Shown here piece after piece: positions 17,269 through 26,263 of a DNA stretch of 64,000 nt (positions are counted from its first letter, which is position 1; the number at the start of each line of letters is the position of its first letter). This DNA is from an uncultured Verrucomicrobiales bacterium (lineage in GTDB: Bacteria > Verrucomicrobiota > Verrucomicrobiia > Verrucomicrobiales > Akkermansiaceae): NCBI GenBank assembly GCA_937951675.1, contig CALFBI010000004.1, positions 62,001 to 126,000 on the forward strand, given 5' to 3'. Made by a program: the position numbers and the translations under genes. A model generated the notes under the pieces. It was not told where the DNA came from. It was given only the letters and a program-made list of their open reading frames with translations, and made no database searches.

Positions 17269-18636
17269 TTGGTTTTAAAAAACATATCCTCGCATGAAGG
17301 CATCGGAGCCAGCTCTTACCTAATGAGTTACCAAGGAGATAACATTCTCCTTGATTCTGGAATGAGCCCGAAAGAAGAAGGGCCAGAGGCCGTTGCTGAT
17401 ACAAACCAAACACGAGACCTTCACCTCGAAGCTGCTGTCATCACACACGCACACCTCGATCACGTAGGAGGACTTCCCACCATGCTGCGCCAGCACTCCG
17501 AAGCGAGAGCTTTCATGACTGCTCCTACCGCTTCATTAGCAGAGGCTCTACTCCACAATTCTGTCAATGTGATGTCGAGCAAGCGACTCGAACATGGCAT
17601 TACAGAATACCCTCTCTTTACTCATAGTGAAGTGGAGGAACAAATGTTCCGTTGGGAGGCTCGCTCTTACAAGGAAACCTTCAATCTGACAGAACATATC
17701 AACGCGACCTTTTACGATGCAGGTCACGTTTTAGGATCTGCTAGCGTCCTTTTAGAAGCTGGAGGTAAACGAGTTCTTTATACGGGCGATGTTCAGTTCG
17801 ATGACCAAAGCCTTATTCTTGGTGCAGACCTTCCAGAAGAGATCGAGCTCGATGCTCTCATCATGGAAACCACTCGTGGCAATCGAGGGCGAGACCCCAA
17901 GTTTACAAGAGCCAATGAAGAAAGCCGACTTGCGGCAAGAATTCAAAATATTTTCGACCAAGGTGGTTCTGTTTTAATTCCCGTTTTTGCGATGGGTAAA
18001 ACGCAAGAACTCATGACGATGCTTCAACGGTTTAAAGATGATAACCTCATTAATAAAGAGGCTCCCATTCACATCGGAGGATTGAGCACGAAAATGACAA
18101 TGCTCTATGATGCCTTTGCAAAAGAAAGCAGACGTAGTCGCCCAGGTTTCCAAATCCTCCGGGACATGGACCTCATCGGAACCAAGAAAACAAAACGCAA
18201 CCGCACTCGCGAACCTATTCCTTACCACCCAGGCCGCATTTATGCCCTTTCTAGTGGAATGATGACGGCTAAAACAATTTCAAATCAATTTGCTCGAGGG
18301 TTTCTTTCTAACCCTAACAACGGCCTCTTTTTCGTTGGCTATGCCGACCCAGAAGAACCAGGGGGTAAAATTAAGGCCGCCTCCCGTGGAGACGTGATCA
18401 AACTTGATCGTAGTCACCCTGGCGAAGCCCTCTTATGTGAAGTCGAAGACTTCGACTTCAGTGGACACGCCCCAAGGGGACAGCTCTTGGAATACGCTTG
18501 CAAGGTAAAGCCAAACAAAATCTTCCTCGTGCATGGCGATACCGAATCTAAGGCTTGGTTTAAAGAAGAGCTCTCCAAACGACTTCCTGACACTCAGATT
18601 TTCATTCCTGAGTTCGAAGCCGAATACGAAGTTTAA
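17269..18636 (+). CDS. beta-CASP metallo-beta-lactamase-fold RNase-like protein
   Basis: 455 residues of the RNA-processing MBL family (CPSF73/Ysh1-like). Zinc ligands lie in HAHLDHVGGLP (residues 60-65), in ATFYDAGHVLGSASVLL and in YTGDVQFDD. The beta-CASP region has METTRGNR, then VLIPVFAMGKTQELM, and the C-terminal RMMBL part has FDFSGHAPRGQLLEY and KIFLVHGDTES with the last histidines. No ATG lies before the conserved core; the start is taken as TTG at 17269, 45 bases after an in-frame stop. Likely an endo- or exoribonuclease. The gene is isolated, downstream of a divergent tRNA. Confidence 0.88.
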   Translation: MVLKNISSHEGIGASSYLMSYQGDNILLDSGMSPKEEGPEAVADTNQTRDLHLEAAVITHAHLDHVGGLPTMLRQHSEARAFMTAPTASLAEALLHNSVNVMSSKRLEHGITEYPLFTHSEVEEQMFRWEARSYKETFNLTEHINATFYDAGHVLGSASVLLEAGGKRVLYTGDVQFDDQSLILGADLPEEIELDALIMETTRGNRGRDPKFTRANEESRLAARIQNIFDQGGSVLIPVFAMGKTQELMTMLQRFKDDNLINKEAPIHIGGLSTKMTMLYDAFAKESRRSRPGFQILRDMDLIGTKKTKRNRTREPIPYHPGRIYALSSGMMTAKTISNQFARGFLSNPNNGLFFVGYADPEEPGGKIKAASRGDVIKLDRSHPGEALLCEVEDFDFSGHAPRGQLLEYACKVKPNKIFLVHGDTESKAWFKEELSKRLPDTQIFIPEFEAEYEV

Positions 18637-18640
18637 AAGA

Positions 18641-19642
18641 TTAATCTCGAACCAAAGGAGCTTTGCCCCAAATCCGAGTATTAAGGTCTAATTCTTCCAC
18701 AAGGTTCAGAAGCTCTACTAACTCCTCAAAGATTCTTCTTACCTCGGTTTTATTTGTCGCGACGCTCTTATAATGAGGTTCCAAAAAGTTTTCATTACGT
18801 GAAAGCGCTATCCAAAGCTTCGAGTCTTTGAAAAGGAATCGAACATTCGACTTTCCGAATTTTTGTTGAATCCCGAGCATTCGCTCCATAAAGGAAGGAG
18901 TTAATAAATAACGACATTCCACTTCATCTGAGGTGTAGACTACAAAGCTCTTTTCAAACTCTGGATGATCGAGCTGGGATAAAACCGTTCCACTTCGTCT
19001 TCCTAATTTCTGAAGCTTTCGGCCGAATCTACCCAGCATTGATTCGGCGATATCAGGAAGAACAAAAGTCTCTCCCTTACAATCTTTATTGAAATCAACT
19101 ACCATGAAAACTCCCTTAAAAAAGGTCACATAGGAAGTTTTCGTATTCCCTTTTGAATCCCTGCTTTGCTCCCTTTTTTCGGCATGCACTTCTGAAAGAT
19201 GAACCTCAGTGTCACCATAAAACCCTGAAATAAAATCTTCGGAATGATAACGATCCGGGTTGGTTTGATAAAGCCGTGAGGCGACGAACATTTTTCGCCC
19301 CATTCCTCTTCCCTGTTCGAACCGAAGGCTCTCATCGATTTCCTTTAGCAGAGAAGGGATCAAACTCTCTTTATAAGCTTCTCGATAACGTCGACGAGGC
19401 CCAGAGATCATCAAGAACCGAACCACGATTAAGATCACAAAAGGAAAAAGAGCAACCCACCACATTAAAACGGGCACCCCTTTTACCAGCAGCCATGAAG
19501 TGATAAAACCTGAAACCAACAAAGCCCAAAATCCACCAACAATCAAAATACGCTTCGATTTCAAAAGAAGAGCCTGCCGACTATGCTCGATATTTTCCAG
19601 AACAGGTAGAACCGCCTGATAAACTTTATCAGAAGAAATCAT
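18641..19642 (-). CDS. DUF3137 family membrane protein
   Basis: 333 residues with two hydrophobic helices (about 30-50 and 57-77), then GPRRRYREAYKESLIPSLL, a soluble domain with FISGFYGDTEVHLSEVHAE, FFKGVFMVVDFNK, and a C-terminal helix. This is the layout of DUF3137 (galanin-like) proteins, which are regularly encoded next to lemA. The start overlaps the lemA stop as TAATG, so the two are translationally coupled. The function is unknown; an envelope-associated role is inferred from the pairing and the membrane helices. Confidence 0.85.
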   Translation of the reverse strand: MISSDKVYQAVLPVLENIEHSRQALLLKSKRILIVGGFWALLVSGFITSWLLVKGVPVLMWWVALFPFVILIVVRFLMISGPRRRYREAYKESLIPSLLKEIDESLRFEQGRGMGRKMFVASRLYQTNPDRYHSEDFISGFYGDTEVHLSEVHAEKREQSRDSKGNTKTSYVTFFKGVFMVVDFNKDCKGETFVLPDIAESMLGRFGRKLQKLGRRSGTVLSQLDHPEFEKSFVVYTSDEVECRYLLTPSFMERMLGIQQKFGKSNVRFLFKDSKLWIALSRNENFLEPHYKSVATNKTEVRRIFEELVELLNLVEELDLNTRIWGKAPLVRD

Positions 19643-20193
19643 TAAAAATGAATGGATACAGACTCTCGCTCATCTTCTAAGATTTCAAAATAATCCTGAG
19701 ACCTAAACCCAAAGCATTTTGCTAAAAGGCTCGAAGGAAAACTCTCAACACTCGTATTAAAACTCATCACAGCACTATTAAAAGCCCTTCGTGCGGCAGA
19801 AATCTGTTCTTCGACCTCGGTTAAGTGACGCTGCAAATAAAGGAATTGTTGATCTGCCTTGAGCTCAGGATAATCCTCCGACAAGGCAAGGGCTTGCTGG
19901 AGTGATTGGTTCATTTTCTTCTCCACCGGAAGACGCTTATGAACATCAATTTCACGTAATAAAGAGCTACGTATAGCTTCCAAGGACTCTAATAATTCTC
20001 TTTCATGAGCCGCATACCCTTTCACCACTTCCACAAGTTCAGGAATAAGGTCAAAGCGTTTTTTAAGCTGAACCTCTATCGAACTAAAACACATTCTCAT
20101 CATGTTCCGCTGATTCACAAAACTATTATACTTATACACACACGCAAATAAGAGCACAATAGCTGACCCAAGTAGTAAATACATATCACTCAC
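19642..20193 (-). CDS. lemA: LemA family protein
   Basis: 183 residues, with an N-terminal membrane anchor (about 4-20) and then an extended helical domain: YNSFVNQRNMM, RFDLIPELVEVVKGYA, YPELKADQQFLYLQ and FNSAVMSFNTSVESFPSS, all classic LemA segments. The start is GTG at 20191-20193, because a full AGGAGGTGATTC sits immediately upstream at good spacing; the ATG at 20182-20184 is too far. This is one of the best ribosome-binding sites in the window. Paired with the DUF3137 gene. The LemA family role is not established. Confidence 0.93.
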   Translation of the reverse strand: MSDMYLLLGSAIVLLFACVYKYNSFVNQRNMMRMCFSSIEVQLKKRFDLIPELVEVVKGYAAHERELLESLEAIRSSLLREIDVHKRLPVEKKMNQSLQQALALSEDYPELKADQQFLYLQRHLTEVEEQISAARRAFNSAVMSFNTSVESFPSSLLAKCFGFRSQDYFEILEDERESVSIHF

Positions 20194-20239
20194 GAATCAC
20201 CTCCTAACACTCTTCCAGAACCCCCCAGTGAATGCCGTC

Positions 20240-21286
20240 TTAATCTTGAAGATTTTGTTCGATCTCTTCGATCCTGGCTTTGAGATCGCGAAGCTCATTA
20301 GCCATCTTCGGAAGCCGCTTAACGAAAGCTCTACTACGTTGTGATTCTTTCATCGGAATAGCGGGGTAACCCAAGTAGACCTGATTCCCTTCTAAGGATT
20401 TGGAAACACCACTCCGAGCCCCGACCACCGTTTGGTCACCAAGTTCGACATGCCCAGTAACTCCTGTCTGCGCGGCTAGAGTCACATAATCTCCTAGTTT
20501 ACTCGAACCTGCTATTCCAGATTGGGCCGCCATGAGGCAATGCTTCCCGAACTCAACATTATGAGCAATCTGATTTAAATTATCAATCTTGGTCCCTTCT
20601 CCGATAAAAGTCTTACCAAACCGAGCACGGTCAACTATCGAATTCGCCCCGATCTCTACATCGTCTTCAATAACGACAATCCCAACCTGTGGAATCTTTT
20701 CATGTTTCCCGTTAATGAGTTCGAACCCAAACCCATCAGAGCCGATCACAGCATTAGGTTGTAACACCACTCGGTCTCCAAGTTCGCATTGTTCACGAAC
20801 AACCGCGTTAGCATGTAATAGGCAGTCTTTACCCACTTTTGCCATCGGCTCGATCACCACTCCTGGACGAAGGGTCGTCCCCTCCCCGATCGTTGCTCCT
20901 GCACCTACCACCACTCCTGCAGCGATTGAAACCTTAGCAGGGTTTAGAATCGCTTCTGGGTCGATATAGGCTCCTGAAGAAACTCCGAGCGGGTATTGGA
21001 CTGTATCCCCCACTAAAGAAGCCATTACTTGAGAAAAGGCAAAAGAGGGGTTTGCAACCGGAATTAAGGTCACCCCATCTGGACCGTCCTTTATCTCGGA
21101 AGGCACTAAAACAGCCGAAGCTTTCGTCTCTCGAAATTGAGGAAGGTATTTTTCATTCCCCAAAAAGCTTAATTGCCCAGCTTCAGCTTGCTCAAGAGAA
21201 GCCACTGAAGTGATCTGGGTAGAAAAATTGCCGCCAATAGGAGAAGCTCCTAAGGTGGCGGCAATGTCAGAAATGGTATATCCCAC
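20240..21286 (-). CDS. lpxD: UDP-3-O-(3-hydroxyacyl)glucosamine N-acyltransferase
   Basis: Adds the second 3-hydroxyacyl chain to UDP-acyl-GlcN in lipid A synthesis. 348 residues: an N-terminal uridine-binding domain (about 1-105), then many left-handed beta-helix hexapeptide repeats, with the catalytic His in NLNQIAHNVEFGKH, and a C-terminal helix (LKARIEEIEQ). The only usable start is GTG at 21284-21286, since the frame closes upstream. It follows two skp/ompH-like genes, the usual order in Gram-negative genomes, though bamA is not present. Confidence 0.95.
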   Translation of the reverse strand: MGYTISDIAATLGASPIGGNFSTQITSVASLEQAEAGQLSFLGNEKYLPQFRETKASAVLVPSEIKDGPDGVTLIPVANPSFAFSQVMASLVGDTVQYPLGVSSGAYIDPEAILNPAKVSIAAGVVVGAGATIGEGTTLRPGVVIEPMAKVGKDCLLHANAVVREQCELGDRVVLQPNAVIGSDGFGFELINGKHEKIPQVGIVVIEDDVEIGANSIVDRARFGKTFIGEGTKIDNLNQIAHNVEFGKHCLMAAQSGIAGSSKLGDYVTLAAQTGVTGHVELGDQTVVGARSGVSKSLEGNQVYLGYPAIPMKESQRSRAFVKRLPKMANELRDLKARIEEIEQNLQD

Positions 21287-21316
21287 GTATTTTTCGGTGG
21301 ATCAAATCAAATGATT

Positions 21317-21925
21317 TTACTCAGCAGCAGCTGGAGCTTTTGCCGCTTCGACCTCAGGCGCGTCTTCATTTAACACCGTGAGGATTGAACCTGTAATTTC
21401 AACAGAGTCTTTTGAGTAAAGAAGGAAAGGAACCTGTGTCGCACTGCGACCGGACTTATCAAAAACGTAGTCGAAAGATTCTTCTTTAGCATGTTCTTCA
21501 ACGAGCTTACGAATTTCTTCAAAAATCCCACGCATGCGTTGTCCGATTTTTTCCTGGAGGGCCGCGGTGCGACGCTGAAGGTAATCACGGCGCTCACGAT
21601 CAAGAGAAATGCCCTCTTGCTGCTTCGTTTTAAATTCTTTAAACAGCTCTTCTTTGCGCTTATCAATAAGAGTAGGGTCTTCTAATTTCTTACGAAGGTC
21701 CTGAAGCTCTGTTTCCAATTCGCGGATACGCCCCAAACGCTCGTTATTCTCTTTCTGGATACGAGCACGCTCCACATTCATTTCTTTTTGGGCTTCTTTC
21801 GTGCGATAATATTCGCCCCAGAGTTTTTGCATATCAACTGTCGCTACTTTCAATTGCCCTTGTGAAAAGGCAGGAAGGGACAGAATAGGGAGAATGGCGA
21901 GGATAAGGAGTAAAGCTCGTTTCAT
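21317..21925 (-). CDS. OmpH/Skp-like periplasmic chaperone
   Basis: 202 residues from the ATG at 21923-21925. A signal peptide (MKRALLLILAILPILSLPAF) precedes LKVATVDMQKLWGEYY, the first strand of OmpH/Skp. A long, strongly charged coiled coil follows (about 45-150, rich in E, K, R, Q), then a return to FDYVFDKSGRSATQVPFLLYSK, the conserved last strand. In the E. coli system Skp holds unfolded outer-membrane proteins in the periplasm. It lies directly upstream of lpxD and downstream of a second paralogue. The C-terminus is Ala/Pro/Glu-rich. Confidence 0.88.
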   Translation of the reverse strand: MKRALLLILAILPILSLPAFSQGQLKVATVDMQKLWGEYYRTKEAQKEMNVERARIQKENNERLGRIRELETELQDLRKKLEDPTLIDKRKEELFKEFKTKQQEGISLDRERRDYLQRRTAALQEKIGQRMRGIFEEIRKLVEEHAKEESFDYVFDKSGRSATQVPFLLYSKDSVEITGSILTVLNEDAPEVEAAKAPAAAE

Positions 21926-22016
21926 GGTAATAATTCTTAAAAAGAGAAGGCTCAGAAGATGAAGACTTCTTAACAAGACGTCAACGACCATTCTTAGATG
22001 AGGACATTTCTTCTTT

Positions 22017-22601
22017 CTATTTTTGCGCTTTAAAATGAAGGATCAAGTCTTCCGTAATATCAGTCGCGCCTTTCACATACAAAACAGAAGGAACGTGTGA
22101 GGTATTGAGCCCTGAGGTATCAAAAACCAAGGTATACCCCTCCTCTTTTGCAAATTGTTGCACCTGCTGATGAAGTTTTGCCAAAATGGTCTTCATCCTC
22201 GCCATCATTTTGTCATTTAGCTGAAGGTTCAGACGTTCAAGCGCTTGCTTGCGAGCTGCATCTTTTTCCTGACGTAAGCGAAATTGGTTCAAAAATTCCG
22301 CATGCAGCTTTTTTCGCTCTTCCTCGCTGATAGCCTCACTCTGTTGCCGAACGAGAAGCTCATTAATCACTTTGTCGACCGCTAAGATTGCATCAACATT
22401 TTTAGCATCATCTTTTTGCAACTTTGACCGTTCATTACGAATTTGATTCTGAGCTGCTTCTGTCACAGGTAATGATTGGAAGACTTTCTGAAACTGCACC
22501 AACGCCACTTTTGATGTGGATGAGTCTCCCTGCACAGAGATAACCATCAGGAAAAAAAGACCTATTACTCCACCGTATTCTTGAATCTTTTTAGAGAGCA
22601 T
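22017..22601 (-). CDS. OmpH/Skp-like periplasmic chaperone, second copy
   Basis: 194 residues from the ATG at 22599-22601 (MLSKKIQEYGG), which gives a signal-type hydrophobic stretch ending near ISVQGD. The longer frame to 22691 would overlap the start of the divergent panC and is unlikely. The mature protein begins KVALVQFQKVFQSLP, contains a charged coiled coil (about 50-140), and ends with YTLVFDTSGLNTSHVPSVLY, mirroring the neighbouring paralogue. Sequence identity between the two is low but the plan is the same, which suggests an old tandem duplication. Confidence 0.8.
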   Translation of the reverse strand: MLSKKIQEYGGVIGLFFLMVISVQGDSSTSKVALVQFQKVFQSLPVTEAAQNQIRNERSKLQKDDAKNVDAILAVDKVINELLVRQQSEAISEEERKKLHAEFLNQFRLRQEKDAARKQALERLNLQLNDKMMARMKTILAKLHQQVQQFAKEEGYTLVFDTSGLNTSHVPSVLYVKGATDITEDLILHFKAQK

Positions 22602-22674
22602 TTGATTATTAATATGCCTAAACTCTGAGATTCGGCCTAGTAAAAAAAGATTCGAATGCGATAGGTTATTCCTC

Positions 22675-23529
22675 ATGGTTATTACCTCCAACTCGCAAAA
22701 CTTTCAGGAACTGTGTGCGCAAGCTGGGAAAAAAATCTATTTTGTCCCCACCATGGGCGCTTTACATAGAGGCCACACCGCTCTCATGAAGGAAGCTCGT
22801 CGCCTGGCAGGGAGCGAAGGCACTGTCGCCGTAAGTATCTTTGTCAACCCTCTCCAATTCGACCGCTCCGAAGACCTCGATTCCTACCCTCACTCAAAAG
22901 AAAAGGACCTTCAGGCCTGTGAAACAGCAGGAGTAGACATTGTCTTCATCCCTCTCGCGGAACAATTTTATGAGCCGAATCATTCCATTGAAATTCGTGA
23001 AACAAGCCTCAGTAAAAGGCTCTGCGGAGCTTCTCGACCAGGTCATTTTAATGGAGTTTGTGCCGTGGTCCTTAAACTATTCATGCTTGCAAGCCCACAA
23101 GCCGCCCTTTTTGGGAAAAAAGACTTTCAACAACTGGCCATTATTCGGCGCCTTGCAAGAGACCTCTCCCTTCCGACCACGATCATTGGTCATGACACCG
23201 TGCGAGAAGACAACGGCCTCGCTCTCTCATCCCGTAATGCCCTTCTGACAGAGGAGGAAAAAAAAGATGCGGCTCGACTTTACCGAGCTCTTCAAAAAGC
23301 AAAATCGAACGCTTTGAAAGGAACGGCCGCTCACTTGGTTTTAAAACAAACAAAAGAAGCGATCGAATCTTCCTCTTACAAAGTGAAAATTGACTACCTT
23401 GAACTTGTCAATCAAGAGACCCTCGAAAAAGTTGATTCCTTTTCAGCCCCCTCTCTTCTTGCTCTTGCTGTCTTTTATGGAGACAAAGTAAGGCTCATTG
23501 ATTCGATGGAAATTCCTTCACAAAAATAA
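22675..23529 (+). CDS. panC: pantothenate synthetase (pantoate--beta-alanine ligase)
   Basis: Joins pantoate and beta-alanine with ATP to make pantothenate, the precursor of CoA. 284 residues with VPTMGALHRGH (HxGH nucleotide motif), SIFVNPLQF, LCGASRPGHFNGV, GKKDFQQLAIIRR, DGLALSSRN-type LALSSRNALL, and a C-terminal domain with KIDYLELVN. The ATG at 22675 is the only sensible start. It leads a short operon: nadB starts 73 bases after its stop. Confidence 0.95.
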   Translation: MVITSNSQNFQELCAQAGKKIYFVPTMGALHRGHTALMKEARRLAGSEGTVAVSIFVNPLQFDRSEDLDSYPHSKEKDLQACETAGVDIVFIPLAEQFYEPNHSIEIRETSLSKRLCGASRPGHFNGVCAVVLKLFMLASPQAALFGKKDFQQLAIIRRLARDLSLPTTIIGHDTVREDNGLALSSRNALLTEEEKKDAARLYRALQKAKSNALKGTAAHLVLKQTKEAIESSSYKVKIDYLELVNQETLEKVDSFSAPSLLALAVFYGDKVRLIDSMEIPSQK

Positions 23530-23601
23530 GATCACCCTTTCCAAAAAAATTGGATGATTGCCAACTCGAGGAATTTGAGCTCAAAATCACTTATTCTCAC
23601 C

Positions 23602-25218
23602 ATGAAATCTGATTTTCTTGTCATTGGCTCAGGAATTGCTGGCCTCTCTTTCGCTCTCCGAGCGGCTAAACACGGCTCCGTTACGGTCATTTGCAAAGAC
23701 GAAGCCCTCGATTCCAATACCAACTGGGCTCAAGGAGGAATCTCTGCGGTTCTACCCGAAAACCTTCGAGATCAAGGCGACAGCAATCAGGAACATATCA
23801 ACGATACACTCGACGCTGGAGCAGGGCTCTGTAACCCAGAGGCTGTCGCAGCCATTATCAAGGAAGGCGCTGCCACCATTGAAGAACTCATTCAATGGGG
23901 CGTCGATTTCGATCAAGACGAAAATGGAAAGTTTTCTCTCGGAAAAGAAGGCGGCCATACTTCACGTCGTATCCTTCATTCGAAAGATACGACTGGTCAC
24001 GAAATTGCGACCTCTTTACTTGAGCAAGCCCGAAAACACCCTCAAATCCAGATTCTAGAAAATCACTTTGCGATCGACTTGATCACCAGTGCTCGGCTGG
24101 GCTCCTCCACAGATGATCGGGTGTTGGGGGCTTATGTTTTAGACCAAGAAAGTGAAAGTATCCATACCTTCAAATCAAATCGAGTTGTGCTTGCGACAGG
24201 AGGGTGCGGTAAAGTCTATCTTTATACAACCAACCCAGATAGCGCTACTGGTGATGGCGTCGCGATGGCCTGGCGCGCAGGTGCCTCGATTGCTAATATG
24301 GAGTTTGTTCAATTCCATCCGACCTGCTTCTATAACCCTTCTGCCACTGGGCCTGAAGCGCGTTCTTTCCTGGTCTCAGAAGCGGTTCGTGGTGAAGGAG
24401 CTAAACTGATCGATCGTCACGGTCGAGAATTCATGTTCGAATACGATGAACGAGGTTCCCTTGCTCCTCGTGATATCGTAGCGCGAGCGATTGATCACGA
24501 AATCAAGAAAACAGGAGCTCCTTGTGTCTTTTTAGATACGACGCATTATCCAAAAGGATTCATGAAAGAGCGGTTTCCTCATATTCATCAAACCCTCGAA
24601 TCTTTTGGGCATGATTGCGAAGTCGACCCCATTCCTGTTGTTCCTGCCGCGCACTATATGTGTGGAGGAGTGGTAACAGACCTTCACGGTAAAACGACGA
24701 TCCGAGGTTTATTTGCGGTTGGAGAATCTGCCTGCACGGGCCTCCATGGAGCAAATCGCCTTGCTTCAAATAGTCTCCTTGAAGGAAATGTGATGGCTCG
24801 CCGAGCTTTCGATGAAATGATGCGCCTTTACCCTCCAGGGAAAGAGACCCCTACGACTCCTCCCATTCCTGAATGGGAATATGGAGACACTACGACGCCA
24901 GACGAACTTGTTGTCATCTATCACAATTGGGATGAAATTCGGCGATCAATGTGGGATTATGTGTCGATTGTCAGGACTGATAATCGTCTCAAAAGAGCCG
25001 GCTACCGGCTTCAAAACTTAAGAAAAGAAGTGCGTGAATTCTATTGGGGGCACCGAGTCACTCGCGATATTTTAGAATTACGTAACCTGGTGACAGTGGC
25101 CTCACTCATTGTTGACAGCGCGGTATGGAGAAAGGAATCACGGGGAATTCATTACACCCTCGATCACCCAGAACGTGTCTCTAAGTTTGAAGTCGACACG
25201 GTTCTTAGAAAATTTTAA
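23602..25218 (+). CDS. nadB: L-aspartate oxidase
   Basis: FAD enzyme that oxidises L-aspartate to iminoaspartate, the first step of de novo NAD synthesis. 538 residues from the ATG at 23602. The dinucleotide-binding motif is LVIGSGIAGLSFALRAA (residues about 5-22). Other hallmarks are NTNWAQGGISAVL, SRRILHSKDTTGHEI, ATGGCGKVYLYTTNP, FVQFHPTCF, SEAVRGEGAKLIDRHG, AAHYMCGGVVTDLHG, and GANRLASNSLLEG. The C-terminal helical domain has WDYVSIVR. It lies in line with panC; nadA and nadC are not in the window. Confidence 0.95.
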   Translation: MKSDFLVIGSGIAGLSFALRAAKHGSVTVICKDEALDSNTNWAQGGISAVLPENLRDQGDSNQEHINDTLDAGAGLCNPEAVAAIIKEGAATIEELIQWGVDFDQDENGKFSLGKEGGHTSRRILHSKDTTGHEIATSLLEQARKHPQIQILENHFAIDLITSARLGSSTDDRVLGAYVLDQESESIHTFKSNRVVLATGGCGKVYLYTTNPDSATGDGVAMAWRAGASIANMEFVQFHPTCFYNPSATGPEARSFLVSEAVRGEGAKLIDRHGREFMFEYDERGSLAPRDIVARAIDHEIKKTGAPCVFLDTTHYPKGFMKERFPHIHQTLESFGHDCEVDPIPVVPAAHYMCGGVVTDLHGKTTIRGLFAVGESACTGLHGANRLASNSLLEGNVMARRAFDEMMRLYPPGKETPTTPPIPEWEYGDTTTPDELVVIYHNWDEIRRSMWDYVSIVRTDNRLKRAGYRLQNLRKEVREFYWGHRVTRDILELRNLVTVASLIVDSAVWRKESRGIHYTLDHPERVSKFEVDTVLRKF

Positions 25219-25225
25219 GCAACTG

Positions 25226-25987
25226 ATGATGAATCGAATCGTGGCCTTGATGATCATGAGTGTTTTGCTCACCTGTTTCCTTCCCATGGCAGGAACCGCA
25301 GAGCCTCAAGTGCGGATGAGAACTTCTCCTCAAAGCCCTCTTCATCTGTCTAAAAAGCGTTACCCTTGGCGCTTGGGGATTACTGCCACTATTTTTTGGA
25401 TCGGCGAATCACCCACCGCCAACAACCCAACTCCTAATGACAAGTCTTCTTGGAATCAGCGGTGGCAGGAAGAATATGGAGGTTTTGATGACCCAAGCCC
25501 TACCGGAAGACGTGGCTATTTCCCTAAAAAATTCAAACCCGGGCTCAATCCTTTTTATATCGCGCTCCCTTACAACGATTCTGTAAAATATAATCAACAC
25601 TGCCCTCAAGCTCGGCGAGTGATTCCTTGGTTTCGGCAATACCGGCCCAAACCCGGAAAATCAGTTTGCCATAACCGGTGGGTGCAAATTGTTCGCAATC
25701 AAAAAATTTGTTACGCACAATGGTCTGACTGCGGCCCCTTTGTTACCGATGATTGGGAATACGTTTTTGGAAATAAACCTCCCAAAAACAAAAAAAACAA
25801 ACAGGCCGGAATCGATATTTCCCCTGCCATTCGTGACTTTTTAAAAATTAAATCCGGGCAAAAAGTGCATTGGCGATTTGTCGAGCTATCACAAGTGCCT
25901 AAAGGGCCTTGGTCTCGATATGGAAAGAATAATCCTTTTGTAAACCCTGAGGAGGCCAAAAAGCATTCTTTTTCTAGAAGCAGGTAA
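25226..25987 (+). CDS. secreted protein with a possible double-psi beta-barrel (RlpA-like) domain
   Basis: 253 residues from the ATG at 25226 (another at 25229), 7 bases after the nadB stop. A signal peptide (about 1-24, ending near GTAEP) is clear. The mature part has RLGITATIFWIGE, a Pro/Trp/Gly-rich middle, and a C-terminal block WVQIVRNQKICYAQWSDCGP, then AGIDISPAIRDFL and HWRFVEL. The order 'T-G-A..., DCGPF, DIS.a....l' recalls RlpA/expansin-type barrels, where the last Asp helps cut peptidoglycan glycans. The relation is by pattern only and remains tentative. The tail is Lys/Ser/Arg-rich. Confidence 0.5.
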   Translation: MMNRIVALMIMSVLLTCFLPMAGTAEPQVRMRTSPQSPLHLSKKRYPWRLGITATIFWIGESPTANNPTPNDKSSWNQRWQEEYGGFDDPSPTGRRGYFPKKFKPGLNPFYIALPYNDSVKYNQHCPQARRVIPWFRQYRPKPGKSVCHNRWVQIVRNQKICYAQWSDCGPFVTDDWEYVFGNKPPKNKKNKQAGIDISPAIRDFLKIKSGQKVHWRFVELSQVPKGPWSRYGKNNPFVNPEEAKKHSFSRSR

Positions 25988-26037
25988 CTCTGAGCGAAAT
26001 CGCCCTAAAAAAGTTAAAGGGCGCTCAAAATGTGACT

Positions 26038-26066
26038 TTATAAGTAGAATTCCTGTCTACTTATAA
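26038..26066. repeat. perfect 11-bp inverted repeat (long hairpin)
   Basis: TTATAAGTAGA (26038-26048) pairs perfectly with TCTACTTATAA (26056-26066) around the 7-base loop ATTCCTG. It lies between the DPBB-like gene and the small ORF. A weaker CGCCCT/AGGGCG hairpin is at 26001-26023. No T-run follows, so terminator function is uncertain; a protein-binding site is equally possible. Confidence 0.6.
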
Positions 26067-26084
26067 TAAGCCCCCTTTTGAATC

Positions 26085-26243
26085 ATGATCTCCATTCGCG
26101 CGCTCTTTTTGACATTTTTATTAATCTTATTCGCTACTCTGTATGGCGCGCCTCAGACACCTAAAACATTAAAAAACAAAAAATTACACACCTTTGCCTA
26201 TTCTAATCTCTTAGAAAACATCGATCGCAGAGCTCTTCACTGA
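26085..26243 (+). CDS. possible 52-residue secreted peptide
   Basis: A short ORF from the ATG at 26085 to TGA at 26241-26243. It begins MISIRALFLTFLLILFATLY, a signal-peptide-like run, followed by GAPQTPKTLKNKKL, a basic stretch, and ends NIDRRALH. A strong hairpin lies 19 bases upstream and the PEP-CTERM gene begins 20 bases after its stop, so it could be the first gene of that unit. No good ribosome-binding site is visible. It may be spurious. Confidence 0.35.
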   Translation: MISIRALFLTFLLILFATLYGAPQTPKTLKNKKLHTFAYSNLLENIDRRALH

Positions 26244-26263
26244 AAAACATTAATCCTCCCACC

